A stretch of DNA of 64,000 bases from Hydractinia symbiolongicarpus. Lineage: Eukaryota > Cnidaria > Hydrozoa > Anthoathecata > Hydractiniidae. The notes beneath the pieces were generated by a model. That model had not been told where the DNA came from. It did not search any database and saw nothing but the letters and a program-made list of their open reading frames with translations. Positions 49,526-62,305 of this stretch are shown here, one piece after another. The translations under genes were made by a program, and so were the position numbers. The stretch is from the NCBI RefSeq assembly GCF_029227915.1, contig NC_079877.1, positions 35,367,851 to 35,431,850 of the forward strand. Reading direction: 5' to 3'. Each line of letters opens with the position of its first letter. The first letter of the stretch is position 1.

Positions 49526-51352
49526 CTTTTATTCAGCGTCTCATCAAAAATGAAAACATTTTTGAAAACTACAAGTCTCATGCGTTTTAGTGTTGAAAAA
49601 ATAATTTAAAAAATCGTTCTGAAAATGAGTTTACTCACAAGGTACTTTCTTTGTATACATTCGACTATACGGGCCAAGCCCCGGATTTACGGGAAATCAC
49701 GGGATTTCGTTTGCCGGCGATTAAACCTCTTTCATTAAGCGTCTCATCAAAAATGAAAACATTTTTGAAAACTACAAGTCTCATGCGTTTTAGTGGTGAA
49801 AAGATAATTTAAAAAATCGTTCGGAAAATGATTTTACTCCCTGGTTACTTTCTTTGTATACATTCGACTATACGGGCCAAGCCCCGGATTTACGGGAAAT
49901 CGCGGGATTTCGTTTGCCGGCGATTAAACCTCTTTCTTTAAGCGTCTCATCAAAAATGAAAACATTTTTGAAAACTACAAGTCTCATGCGTTTTAGTGGT
50001 GAAAAAATAATTTAAAAAATCGTTCGGGAAATGAGTTTACTCCTTGGGTACTTTCTTTGTATACTATTGCCTATACGGGCCGAGTCCAGGTTTCACGGGA
50101 AATCGCGGATTTTCGTTTGCCGGCGATTAAACTTCTTTTATTCAGCGTCCCATCAAAAATGAAAACATTTTTGAAAACTGCAAGTCTTATGCGTTTAGTG
50201 GTAAAAAAATAATATAAAAAATTGTTCGGGAAATGAGTTTACTCCCTGGGTACTTTCTTTGTATACTTTTGACTATACGGGCCGAGTCCGGGATTTACGG
50301 GAAATCGCAGGTTTTCGTTTGCCGGCGATTAAACTTCTTTTATTCAGCGTCTCATCAAAAATGAAAACATTTTTGAAAACTACAAGTCTCATGCGTCGTA
50401 GTGGTAAAAAAATAATTTAAAAAATCGTTCGGAAAATGAGTTTACTCCCTGGGTACTTTCTTTGTATACTTTTGACTATATGGGCCAATCCCGGGATTTA
50501 CGGGAAATCGTGGGTTTTGGTTTGCCGGCGATTAAACTTCTTTTATTCAGCGTTTCATCAAAAATAAAAACATTTTTAAAAACTACAAGTCTTATCCGTT
50601 TTAGTGGTGAAAAAATAATTTAAGAAATCGTTCTGGAAGTGAATTTACTCACAGGGTACTTTCTTTGTATACATTCGACTATACGGGCCAAGCCCGGGAT
50701 TTACGGGAAATCAGGGGATTTCGTTTGCCGGCGATTAAACCTCTTTCATTAAGCGTCTCATCAAAAATGAAAACATTTTTGAAAACTACAAGTCTCATGC
50801 GTTGTAGTGGTGAAAAAATAGTTTAAAAAATCGTTCGGGAAATGAGTTTACTCCCTGGGTACTTTCTTTGTATACTTTTGACTATACGGGCCGAGTCCGG
50901 CGTTTACGGGAAATGGCGGGTTTTCGTTTGACGGCGATTAAACTTCTTTTATTCAGCGTCTCATCAAAAATGATAACATTTCTGAAAACTACAAGTCTCC
51001 TGCGTTTTAGTGGTGAAAAGATAATTTAAAAAATCGTTTTGGAAATGAGTTTACTCACAGGGTACTTTCTTTGTATACATTCGACTATACAGGCCAAGCC
51101 CGGGATTTTTGCGGGAAATCGCGGGTTTTCGTTTGCCAGCGATTAAACCACTTTCCTTAAGCGTCTCATCAAAAATGAAAACATTTTTGAAAACTACAAG
51201 TCACATGCGTTTTAGTGGTGAAGAAAAAATTTAAAAAATCGTTCGGGAAATGAGTTTACTCCCTGGGTACTTTTTTTGTATACTTTTGACTATACAGGCC
51301 GAGCCGGGGTTTACGGGAAATGGCGGGTTTTCGTTTGCCGGCGATTAAACTT
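49526..51352. repeat. 9-monomer HOR of the distal zone, copy 1 (1827 bp)
   Basis: Nine monomers repeat at +1827 bp. GCCGAGCCGG lies at 49471 and 51298, ATGATTTTAC at 49828 and 51655, and GCGTCGTAGTGG at 50393 and 52220. Members include a TTTAAGAAATCG monomer and a TCAGGGGATTTCG monomer. A monomer with ATGATAAC and one with GGGATTTTTGCGGG are also present. It shares no fixed monomer order with the 4-9 kb 9-mer despite the equal length. Confidence 0.92.
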
Positions 51353-53085
51353 CTTTTATTCAGCGTCTCATCAAAAATGAAAACATTTTTGAAAACTACA
51401 AGTCTCATGCGTTTTAGTGTTGAAAAAATAATTTAAAAAATCGTTCTGAAAATGAGTTTACTCACAAGGTACTTTCTTTGTATACATTCGACTATACGGG
51501 CCAAGCCCCGGATTTACGGGAAATCACGGGATTTCGTTTGCCGGCGATTAAACCTCTTTCATTAAGCGTCTCATCAAAAATGAAAACATTTTTGAAAACT
51601 ACAAGTCTCATGCGTTTTAGTGGTGAAAAGATAATTTAAAAAATCGTTCGGAAAATGATTTTACTCCCTGGTTACTTTCTTTGTATACATTCGACTATAC
51701 GGGCCAAGCCCCGGATTTACGGGAAATCGCGGGATTTCGTTTGCCGGCGATTAAACCTCTTTCTTTAAGCGTCTCATCAAAAATGAAAACATTTTTGAAA
51801 ACTACAAGTCTCATGCGTTTTAGTGGTGAAAAAATAATTTAAAAAATCGTTCGGGAAATGAGTTTACTCCTTGGGTACTTTCTTTGTATACTTTTGCCTA
51901 TACGGGCCGAGTCCAGGTTTCACGGGAAATCGCGGATTTTCGTTTGCCGGCGATTAAACTTCTTTTATTCAGCGTCCCATCAAAAATGAAAACATTTTTG
52001 AAAACTGCAAGTCTTATGCGTTTAGTGGTAAAAAAATAATATAAAAAATTGTTCGGGAAATGAGTTTACTCCCTGGGTACTTTCTTTGTATACTTTTGAC
52101 TATACGGGCCGAGTCCGGGATTTACGGGAAATCGCAGGTTTTCGTTTGCCGGCGATTAAACTTCTTTTATTCAGCGTCTCATCAAAAATGAAAACATTTT
52201 TGAAAACTACAAGTCTCATGCGTCGTAGTGGTAAAAAAATAATTTAAAAAATCGTTCGGAAAATGAGTTTACTCCCTGGGTACTTTCTTTGTATACTTTT
52301 GACTATATGGGCCAATCCCGGGATTTACGGGAAATCGTGGGTTTTGGTTTGCCGGCGATTAAACTTCTTTTATTAAGCGTTTCATCAAAAATAAAAACAT
52401 TTTTAAAAACTACAAGTCTTATCCGTTTTAGTGGTGAAAAAATAATTTAAGAAATCGTTCTGGAAGTGAATTTACTCACAGGGTACTTTCTTTGTATACA
52501 TTCGACTATACGGGCCAAGCCCGGGATTTACGGGAAATCAGGGGATTTCGTTTGCCGGCGATTAAACCTCTTTCATTAAGCGTCTCATCAAAAATGAAAA
52601 CATTTTTGAAAACTACAAGTCTCATGCGTTGTAGTGGTGAAAAAATAGTTTAAAAAATCGTTCGGGAAATGAGTTTACTCCCTGGGTACTTTCTTTGTAT
52701 ACTTTTGACTATACGGGCCGAGTCCGGCGTTTACGGGAAATGGCGGGTTTTCGTTTGACGGCGATTAAACTTCTTTTATTCAGCGTCTCATCAAAAATGA
52801 TAACATTTCTGAAAACTACAAGTCTCCTGCGTTTTAGTGGTGAAAAGATAATTTAAAAAATCGTTTTGGAAATGAGTTTACTCACAGGGTACTTTCTTTG
52901 TATACATTCGACTATACAGGCCAAGCCCGGGATTTTTGCGGGAAATCGCGGGTTTTCGTTTGCCAGCGATTAAACCACTTTCCTTAAGCGTCTCATCAAA
53001 AATGAAAACATTTTTGAAAACTACAAGTCACATGCGTTTTAGTGGTGAAGAAAAAATTTAAAAAATCGTTCGGGAAATGAGTTTA
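51353..53085. repeat. 9-monomer HOR of the distal zone, copy 2
   Basis: This copy is near-identical to 49526-51258. Differences seen are TACTATTGCC (about 50063) against TACTTTTGCC here, and TTTTATTCAGCG (about 50546) against TTTTATTAAGCG (about 52373). Homology stops near 53085, where TTACTTCCTGGTTACTTTC replaces TTACTCCCTGGGTACTTTT. Confidence 0.92.
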
Positions 53086-53787
53086 CTTCCTGGTTACTTT
53101 CTTTGTATACATTCGACTATACGGGTCAAGCCCCGGATTTACGGGAAATCGCGGGATTTCGTTTGCCGGCGATTAAACCTCTTTCATTAAGCGTCTCATC
53201 AAAAATGAAAACATTTTTGAAAACTACAAGTCTCATGCGATTTAGTGGTGAAAAAATAATTTAAAAAATCGTTCGGAAAATGAGTTTACTCCCTGGGTAT
53301 TTTCTTTGTATACTTTTGCCTATACGGGCCGAGTCCAGGATTTACGGGAAATCGCGGATTTTCGTTTGCCGGCGATTAAATTTCTTTTATTCAGCGTCCC
53401 ATCAAAAATGAAAACATTTTTGAAAACTACAAGTCTTATGCGTATAGTGGTAAAAAAATAATATAAAAAATCGTTCGGGAAATGAGTTTACTCCCTGGGT
53501 ACTTTCTTTGTATACTTTTGACTATACGGGCCGAGTCCGAGATTTACGGGAAATCGCAGGTTTTCGTTTGCCGGCGATTAAACTTCTTTTATTCAGCGTC
53601 CCATCAAATATGAAAATATTTTTGAAAACTACAAGTCTCATGCGTTTAGTGGTAAAAAAATAATATAAAAAATCCTTCGGGAAATGAGTTTACTCCCTGG
53701 GTACTTTCTTTGTATACTTTTGACTATACAGGCCGAGTCCGGGGTTTACGGGAATTGGCGGGTTTTCGTTTGCCGGCGATTAAACTT
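53086..53787. repeat. Linking monomers related to 47.1-47.5 kb
   Basis: About 3.5 monomers lie here. The variant GCGATTTAGTGG near 53238 also occurs near 47152 and is followed in both places by a CTTTTGCCTATACGGG tail and a CGTCCCATC start. One member has GGGTATTTTCTTTG in place of GGGTACTTTCTTTG. Confidence 0.78.
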
Positions 53788-55814
53788 CTTTTATTCAGCG
53801 TCTCATCAAAAATGAAAACATTTTTGAAAACTACAAGTCTCATGCGTTTTAGTGTTGAAAAAATAATTTAAAAAATCGTTCTGGAAATGAGTTTACTCAC
53901 AAGGTACTTTCTTTGTATACATTCGACTATACGGGCCAAGCCCCGGATTTACGGGAAATCGCGGGATTTCGTTTGCCGGCGATTAAACCTCTTTCATTAA
54001 GCGTCTCATCAAAAATGAAAACATTTTTGAAAACTACAAGTCTCATGCGTTTTAGTGGTGAAAAAATAATTTAAAAAATCGTTCGGAAAATGAGTTTACT
54101 CCCTGGGTACTTTCTTTGTATACTTTTGCCTATACGGGCCGAGTCCAGGATTTACGGGAAATCGCGGATTTTCGTTTGCCGGCGATTAAATTTCTTTTAT
54201 TCAGCGTCCCATCAAAAATGAAAACATTTTTGAAAACTACAAGTCTTATGCGTTTAGTGGTAAAAAAATAATATAAAAAATCGTTCGGGAAATGAGTTTA
54301 CTCCCTGGGTACTTTCTTTGTATACTTTTGACTATACGGGCCGAGTCCGTGATTTACGGGAAATCGCAGGTTTTCGTTTGCCGGCGATTAAACTTCTTTT
54401 ATTCAGCGTCTCATCAAAAATGAAAACATTTTTGAAAACTACAAGTCTCATGCGTTGTAGTGGTAAAAAAATAATTTAAAAAATCGTTCGGAAAATGAGT
54501 TTACTCCCTGGGTACTTTCTTTGTATATTTTTGACTATATGGGCCAAGCCCGGGATTTACGGGAAATGGCGGGTTTTTGTTTGCTGGCGATTAAACTTCT
54601 TTTATTCAGCGTCCCATCAAATATGAAAATATTTTTGAAAACTACAAGTCTCGTGCGTTTAGTGGTAAAAAAATAATATAAAAAATCCTTCGGGAAATGA
54701 GTTTACTCCCTGGGTACTTTCTTTGTAAACTTTTGACTATACAGGCCGAGTCCGGGGTTTACGGGAAATGGCGGGTTTTCGTTTGCCGGCGATTAAACTT
54801 CTTTTATTCAGCGTCTCATCAAAAATGAAAACATTTTTGAAAACTACAAGTCTCATGCGTTTTAGTGTTGAAAAAATAATTTAAAAAATCGTTCTGGAAA
54901 TGAGTTTACTCACAAGGTACTTTCTTTGTATACATTCGACTATACGGGCCAAGGCCCGGATTTACGGGAAATCGCGGGATTTCGTTTGCCGGCGAATAAA
55001 CCTCTTTCATTAAGCGTCTCATCAAAAATGAAAACATTCTTGAAAACTATAAGTCTCATGGGTTTTAGTGTTGAAAAAATGATTTAAAAAATCGTTCTGG
55101 AAATGAATTTACTCACAAGGTACTTTCTTTGTATACATTCGACTATACGGGCCAAGCCCCGGATTTACGGGAAATCGCGGGATTTCGTTTGCCGGCGATT
55201 AAACCTCTTTCATTAAGCGTCTCATCAAAAATGAAAACATTCTTGAAAACTATAAGTCTCATGGGTTTTAGTGTTGAAAAAATAATTTAAAAAATCGTTC
55301 TGGAAATGAGTTTACTCACAAGGTACTTTCTTTGTATACATTCGACTATACGGGCCAACCCCGGATTTACGGGAAATCGCGGGATTTCGTTTGCCGGCGA
55401 TTAAACCTCTTTCATCAAGCGTCTCATCACAAATGAAAATATTTTTGAAAACTACAAGTCTTATGCGTTTTAGTGGTGAAAAAAAAATTTAAAAAATCGT
55501 TCGGGAAATGAGTTTACTGCCTGGGTACTTTCTTTGCACACATTCAACTATACGGGCCAAGCCCGGAATTTACGGGAAATCAGGGGATTTCGTTTGCCGG
55601 CGATTAAATCTCTTTCATTAAGCGTCTCATCAAAAATGAAAACATTTTTAAAAACTACAAGTCTCATGCGTTGTAGTGGTGAAAAAATAATTTAAAAAAT
55701 CGTTCGGGAAATGAGTTTACTCCCTGGGTACTTTCTTTGTATACTTTTGACTATACAGGCCGAGTCCGGGGTTTACGGGAATTGGCGGGTTTTCGTTTGC
55801 CGGCGATTAAACTT
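53788..55814. repeat. 10-monomer HOR, copy 1 (2027 bp)
   Basis: The series recurs 2027 bp downstream (10 x 203 minus 3). GGGAATTGGCGGG lies at about 53750 and 55777, and TCGTGCGTTTAG at 54651 and 56678. The three missing bases come from shortened monomers such as GCGTTTAGTGG and GGGCCAACCCCGG. Other rarities are CTTTGTAAACTTTTG, GCACACATTCAAC and TTTGCTGGCGATT. Confidence 0.92.
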
Positions 55815-57841
55815 CTTTTATTCAGCGTCTCATCAAAAATGAAAACATTTTTGAAAACTACAAGTCTCATGCGTTTTAGTGTTGAAAAAATAATTTAAAA
55901 AATCGTTCTGGAAATGAGTTTACTCACAAGGTACTTTCTTTGTATACATTCGACTATACGGGCCAAGCCCCGGATTTACGGGAAATCGCGGGATTTCGTT
56001 TGCCGGCGATTAAACCTCTTTCATTAAGCGTCTCATCAAAAATGAAAACATTTTTGAAAACTACAAGTCTCATGCGTTTTAGTGGTGAAAAAATAATTTA
56101 AAAAATCGTTCGGAAAATGAGTTTACTCCCTGGGTACTTTCTTTGTATACTTTTGCCTATACGGGCCGAGTCCAGGATTTACGGGAAATCGCGGATTTTC
56201 GTTTGCCGGCGATTAAATTTCTTTTATTCAGCGTCCCATCAAAAATGAAAACATTTTTGAAAACTACAAGTCTTATGCGTTTAGTGGTAAAAAAATAATA
56301 TAAAAAATCGTTCGGGAAATGAGTTTACTCCCTGGGTACTTTCTTTGTATACTTTTGACTATACGGGCCGAGTCCGTGATTTACGGGAAATCGCAGGTTT
56401 TCGTTTGCCGGCGATTAAACTTCTTTTATTCAGCGTCTCATCAAAAATGAAAACATTTTTGAAAACTACAAGTCTCATGCGTTGTAGTGGTAAAAAAATA
56501 ATTTAAAAAATCGTTCGGAAAATGAGTTTACTCCCTGGGTACTTTCTTTGTATATTTTTGACTATATGGGCCAAGCCCGGGATTTACGGGAAATGGCGGG
56601 TTTTTGTTTGCTGGCGATTAAACTTCTTTTATTCAGCGTCCCATCAAATATGAAAATATTTTTGAAAACTACAAGTCTCGTGCGTTTAGTGGTAAAAAAA
56701 TAATATAAAAAATCCTTCGGGAAATGAGTTTACTCCCTGGGTACTTTCTTTGTAAACTTTTGACTATACAGGCCGAGTCCGGGGTTTACGGGAAATGGCG
56801 GGTTTTCGTTTGCCGGCGATTAAACTTCTTTTATTCAGCGTCTCATCAAAAATGAAAACATTTTTGAAAACTACAAGTCTCATGCGTTTTAGTGTTGAAA
56901 AAATAATTTAAAAAATCGTTCTGGAAATGAGTTTACTCACAAGGTACTTTCTTTGTATACATTCGACTATACGGGCCAAGGCCCGGATTTACGGGAAATC
57001 GCGGGATTTCGTTTGCCGGCGAATAAACCTCTTTCATTAAGCGTCTCATCAAAAATGAAAACATTCTTGAAAACTATAAGTCTCATGGGTTTTAGTGTTG
57101 AAAAAATGATTTAAAAAATCGTTCTGGAAATGAATTTACTCACAAGGTACTTTCTTTGTATACATTCGACTATACGGGCCAAGCCCCGGATTTACGGGAA
57201 ATCGCGGGATTTCGTTTGCCGGCGATTAAACCTCTTTCATTAAGCGTCTCATCAAAAATGAAAACATTCTTGAAAACTATAAGTCTCATGGGTTTTAGTG
57301 TTGAAAAAATAATTTAAAAAATCGTTCTGGAAATGAGTTTACTCACAAGGTACTTTCTTTGTATACATTCGACTATACGGGCCAACCCCGGATTTACGGG
57401 AAATCGCGGGATTTCGTTTGCCGGCGATTAAACCTCTTTCATCAAGCGTCTCATCACAAATGAAAATATTTTTGAAAACTACAAGTCTTATGCGTTTTAG
57501 TGGTGAAAAAAAAATTTAAAAAATCGTTCGGGAAATGAGTTTACTGCCTGGGTACTTTCTTTGCACACATTCAACTATACGGGCCAAGCCCGGAATTTAC
57601 GGGAAATCAGGGGATTTCGTTTGCCGGCGATTAAATCTCTTTCATTAAGCGTCTCATCAAAAATGAAAACATTTTTAAAAACTACAAGTCTCATGCGTTG
57701 TAGTGGTGAAAAAATAATTTAAAAAATCGTTCGGGAAATGAGTTTACTCCCTGGGTACTTTCTTTGTATACTTTTGCCTATACGGGCCGAGTCCAGGATT
57801 TACGGGAAATCGCGGATTTTCGTTTGCCGGCGATTAAACTT
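55815..57841. repeat. 10-monomer HOR, copy 2 (2027 bp)
   Basis: This is a near-identical copy of 53788-55814, retaining the same three-base deficit, so the small deletions predate the duplication. The last ~70 bp (from about 57775) change to CTTTTGCCTATACGGG, which belongs to the next HOR. Confidence 0.92.
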
Positions 57842-59270
57842 CTTTTATTCAGCGTCCCATCAAAAATGAAAACATTTTTGAAAACTACAAGTCTTATGCG
57901 TTTAGTGGTAAAAAAATAATATAAAAAATCGTTCGGGAAATGAGTTTACTCCCTGGGTACTTTCTTTGTATACTTTTGCCTATACGGGCCGAGTCCAGGA
58001 TTTACGGGAAATCGCGGATTTTCGTTTGCCGGCCATTAAACTTCTTTTATTCAGCGTCCCATCAAAAATGAAAACATTTTTGAAAACTACAAGCCTTATG
58101 CGTTTTAGTGGTGAAAAAAAAATTTAAAAAATCGTTCGGGAAATGAGTTTACTGCCTGGGTACTTTCTTTGCACACATTCAACTATACGGGCCAAGCCCG
58201 GGATTTACGGGAAATCAGGGGATTTCGTTTGCCGGCGATTAAATCTCTTTCATTAAGCGTCTCATCAAAAATGAAAACATTTTTAAAAACTACAAGTCTC
58301 ATGCGTTGTAGTGGTGAAAAAATAATTTAAAAAATCATTCGGGAAATGAGTTTACTCCCTGGGTACTTTCTTTGTATACTTTTGCCTATACGGGCCGAGT
58401 CCAGGATTTACGGGAAATCGCGGATTTTCGTTTGCCGGCGATTAAACTTCTTTTATTCAGCGTCCCATCAAAAATGAAAACATTTTTGAAAACTACAAGT
58501 CTTATGCGTTTAGTGGTAAAAAAATAATATAAAAAATCGTTCGGGAAATGAGTTTACTCCCTGGGTACTTTCTTTGTATACTTTTGCCTATACGGGCCGA
58601 GTCCAGGATTTACGGGAAATCGCGGATTTTCGTTTGCCGGCCATTAAACTTCTTTTATTCAGCGTCCCATCAAAAATGAAAACATTTTTGAAAACTACAA
58701 GCCTTATGCGTTTTAGTGGTGAAAAAAAAATTTAAAAAATCGTTCGGGAAATGAGTTTACTGCCTGGGTACTTTCTTTGCACACATTCAACTATACGGGC
58801 CAAGCCCGGGATTTACGGGAAATCAGGGGATTTCGTTTGCCGGCGATTAAATCTCTTTCATTAAGCGTCTCATCAAAAATGAAAACATTTTTAAAAACTA
58901 CAACTCTCATGCGTTGTAGTGGTGAAAAAATAATTTAAAAAATCGTTCGGGAAATGAGTTTACTCCCTGGGTACTTTCTTTGTATACTTTTGCCTATACG
59001 GGCCGAGTCCAGGATTTACGGGAAATCGCGGATTTTCGTTTGCCGGCGATTAAACTTCTTTTATTCAGCGTCCCATCAAAAATGAAAACATTTTTGAAAA
59101 CTACAAGTCTTATGCGTTTAGTGGTAAAAAAATAATATAAAAAATCGTTCGGGAAATGAGTTTACTCCCTGGGTACTTTCTTTGTATACTTTTGCCTATA
59201 CGGGCCGAGTCCAGGATTTACGGGAAATCGCGGATTTTCGTTTGCCGGCCATTAAACTTCTTTTATTCAG
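57842..59270. repeat. 3-monomer HOR, 2.3 copies of 608 bp
   Basis: Copies start at 57842, 58450 and 59058. GCACACATTCAAC occurs at 57563, 58171 and 58780, the first of these lying in the preceding block and showing that the pattern grew from the end of the 10-mer. Each copy contains a CTTATGCGTTTAGTGG monomer one base short, which accounts for 608 instead of 609 bp. One copy has ACAACTCTCATG near 58900 for ACAAGTCTCATG. Confidence 0.9.
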
Positions 59271-60275
59271 CGTCCCATCAAATATGAAAACATTTTTGAA
59301 AACTACAAGTCTTATGCGTTTAATGGTAAAAAAATAATATAAAAAATCGTTCGGAAAATGAGTTTACTCCCTGGGTACTTTCTTTGTATACTTTTGACTA
59401 TATGGGCCAAGCCCGGGATTTACGGGAAATCGCGGGTTTTCGTTTGCCGGCGATTAAACTTCTTTTATTCAGCGTTTCATCAAAAATAAAAACATTTTTA
59501 AAAACTACAAGTCTTATGCGTTTTAGTGGTGAAAAAATAATTTAAGAAATCGTTCTGGAAGTGAGTTTACTCACAGGTTACTTTCTTTGTATACATTCGA
59601 CTATACGGGCCAAGTCCGGGATTTACGGGAAATCAGGGGATTTCGTTTGCCGGCGATTAAACCTCTTTCATTAAGCGTCTCATCAAAAATGAAAACATTT
59701 TTGAAAACTACAAGTCTCATGCGTTGTAGTGGTGAAAAAATAATTTAAAAAATCGTTTGGAAAATGAGTTTACTCCCTGGGTACTTTCTTTGTATACTTT
59801 TGACTATACGGGCCGAGTCCGGCGTTTACGGGAAATGGCGGGTTTTCGTTTGACGGCGATTAAACTTCTTTTATTAAGCGTCTCATCAAAAATGATAACA
59901 TTTCTGAAAACTACAAGTCTCCTGCGTTTTAGTGGTGAAAAGATAATTTAAAAAATCGTTTTGGAAATGAGTTTACTCACAGGGTACTTTCTTTGTATAC
60001 ATTCGACTATACAGGCCAAGCCCGGGATTTTTGCGGGAAATCGCGGGTTTTCGTTTGCCAGCGATTAAACCACTTTCCTTAAGCGTCTCATCAAAAATGA
60101 AAATATTTTTGAAAACTACAAGTCACATGCGTTTTAGTGGTGAAGAAAAAATTTAAAAAATCGTTCGGGAAATGAATTTACTCCCTGGTTACTTTCTTTG
60201 TATACATTCGACTATACGGGCCAAGCCCCGGATTTACGGGAAATCGCGGGATTTCGTTTGCCGGCGATTAAACCT
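59271..60275. repeat. Linking block related to the 9-monomer HOR
   Basis: About five monomers follow the order of 50.5-51.2 kb and 52.4-53.1 kb: the TTTAAGAAATCG monomer, the TCAGGGGATTTCG monomer, then the ATGATAAC monomer, the GGGATTTTTGCGGG monomer and the GGTGAAGAAAAAATTT monomer. It is therefore a third, older copy of that part of the 9-mer. Confidence 0.83.
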
Positions 60276-62305
60276 CTTTCATTAAGCGTCTCATCAAAAA
60301 TGAAAACATTTTTGAAAACTACAAGTCTCATGCGTTTTAGTGGTGAAAAAATAATTTAAAAAATCGTTCGGGAAATGAGTTTACTCCCTGGGTACTTTCT
60401 TTGTATACTTTTGCCTATACAGGCCGAGTCCAGGATTTACGGGAAATCGCGGATTTTCGTTTGCCGGCGATTAAACTTCTTTTATTCAGCGTCCCATCAA
60501 AAATGAAAACATTTTTGAAAACTACAAGTCTCATGCGTTGTAGTGGTAAAAAAATAATATAAAAAATCCTTCGGAAAATGAGTTTACTCCCTGGGTACTT
60601 TCTTTGTATACTTTTGACTATACAGGCCGAGTCCGGGGTTTACGGGAAATGGCGGGTTTTCGTTTTCCGGCGATTAAACTTCTTTTATTCAGCGTCTCAT
60701 CAAAAATGAAAACATTTTTGAAAACTACAAGTCTCATGCGTTTTAGTGTTGAAAAAATAATTTAAAAAATCGTTCTGGAAATGAGTTTACTCACAAGGTA
60801 CTTTCTTTGTATACATTCGACTATACGGGCCAAGTCCCGGATTTACGGGAAATCGCGGGATTTCGTTTGCCGGCGATTAAACCTCTTTCATTAAGCGTCT
60901 CATCAAAAATGAAAACATTCTTGAAAACTACAAGTCTCATGCGTTGTAGTGGTGAAAAAATAATTTAAAAAATCGTTCGGAAAATGAGTTTACTCCCTGG
61001 GTACTTTCTTTGTATACTTTTGACTATACGGGCCGAGTCCGGCGTTTACGGGAAATAGCGGGTTTTCGTTTGACGGCGATTAAACTTCTTTTATTCAGCG
61101 TCTCATCAAAAATGATAACATTTCTGAAAACTACAAGTCTCCTGCGTTTTAGTGGTGAAAAGATAATTTAAAAAATCGTTTTGGAAATGAGTTTACTCAC
61201 AGGGTACTTTCTTTGTATACATTCGACTATACAGGCCAAGCCCGGGATTTTTGCGGGAAATCGCGGGTTTTCGTTTGCCAGCGATTAAACCACTTTCCTT
61301 AAGCGTCTCATCAAAAATGAAAACATTTTTAAAAACTACAAGTCACATGCGTTTTAGTGGTGAAGAAAAAATTTAAAAAATCGTTCGGGAAATGAGTTTA
61401 CTTCCTGGTTACTTTCTTTGTATACATTCGACTATACGGGCCAAGCCCCGGATTTACGGGAAATCGCGGGATTTCGTTTGCCGGCGATTAAACCTCTTTC
61501 ATTAAGCGTCTCATCAAAAATGAAAACATTTTTGAAAACTACAAGTCTCATGCGTTTTAGTGGTGAAAAAATAATTTAAAAAATCGTTCGGGAAATGAGT
61601 TTACTCCCTGGGTACTTTCTTTGTATACTTTTGCCTATACGGGCCGAGTCCAGGATTTACGGGAAATCGCGGATTTTCGTTTGCCGGCGATTAAACTTCT
61701 TTTATTCAGCGTCCCATCAAAAATGAAAACATTTTTGAAAACTACAAGTCTTATGCGTTTAGTGGTAAAAAAATAATATAAAAAATCGTTCGGGAAATGA
61801 GTTTACTCCCTGGGTACTTTCTTTGTATACTTTTGACTATACGGGCCGAGTCCGGGATTTACGGGAAATCGCAGGTTTTCGTTTGCCGGCGATTAAACTT
61901 CTTTTATTCAGCGTCTCATCAAAAATGAAAACATTTTTGAAAACTACAAGTCTCATGCGTTGTAGTGGTAAAAAAATAATTTAAAAAATCGTTCGGAAAA
62001 TGAGTTTACTCCCTGGGTACTTTCTTTGTATACTTTTGACTATATGGGCCAAGCCCGGGATTTACGGGAAATCGCGGGTTTTCGTTTGCCGGCGATTAAA
62101 CTTCTTTTATTCAGCGTCCCATCAAATATGAAAATATTTTTGAAAACTACAAGTCTCATGCGTTTAGTGGTAAAAAAATAATATAAAAAATCCTTCGGGA
62201 AATGAATTTACTCCCTGGTTACTTTCTTTGTATACATTCGACTATACGGGCCAAGCCCCGGATTTACGGGAAATCGCGGGATTTCGTTTGCCGGCGATTA
62301 AACCT
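60276..62305. repeat. 10-monomer HOR, second type, copy 1 (2030 bp)
   Basis: Ten monomers repeat at exactly 2030 bp. AGGCCGAGTCCAGG lies at 60421 and 62451, CGTTTTCCGGCG at 60661 and 62691, and AATGAATTTACTCCC at 60171 and 62201. It contains one ATGATAAC monomer and one GGGATTTTTGCGGG monomer. It differs in order and length from the 2027-bp HOR at 53.8 kb. Confidence 0.92.
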
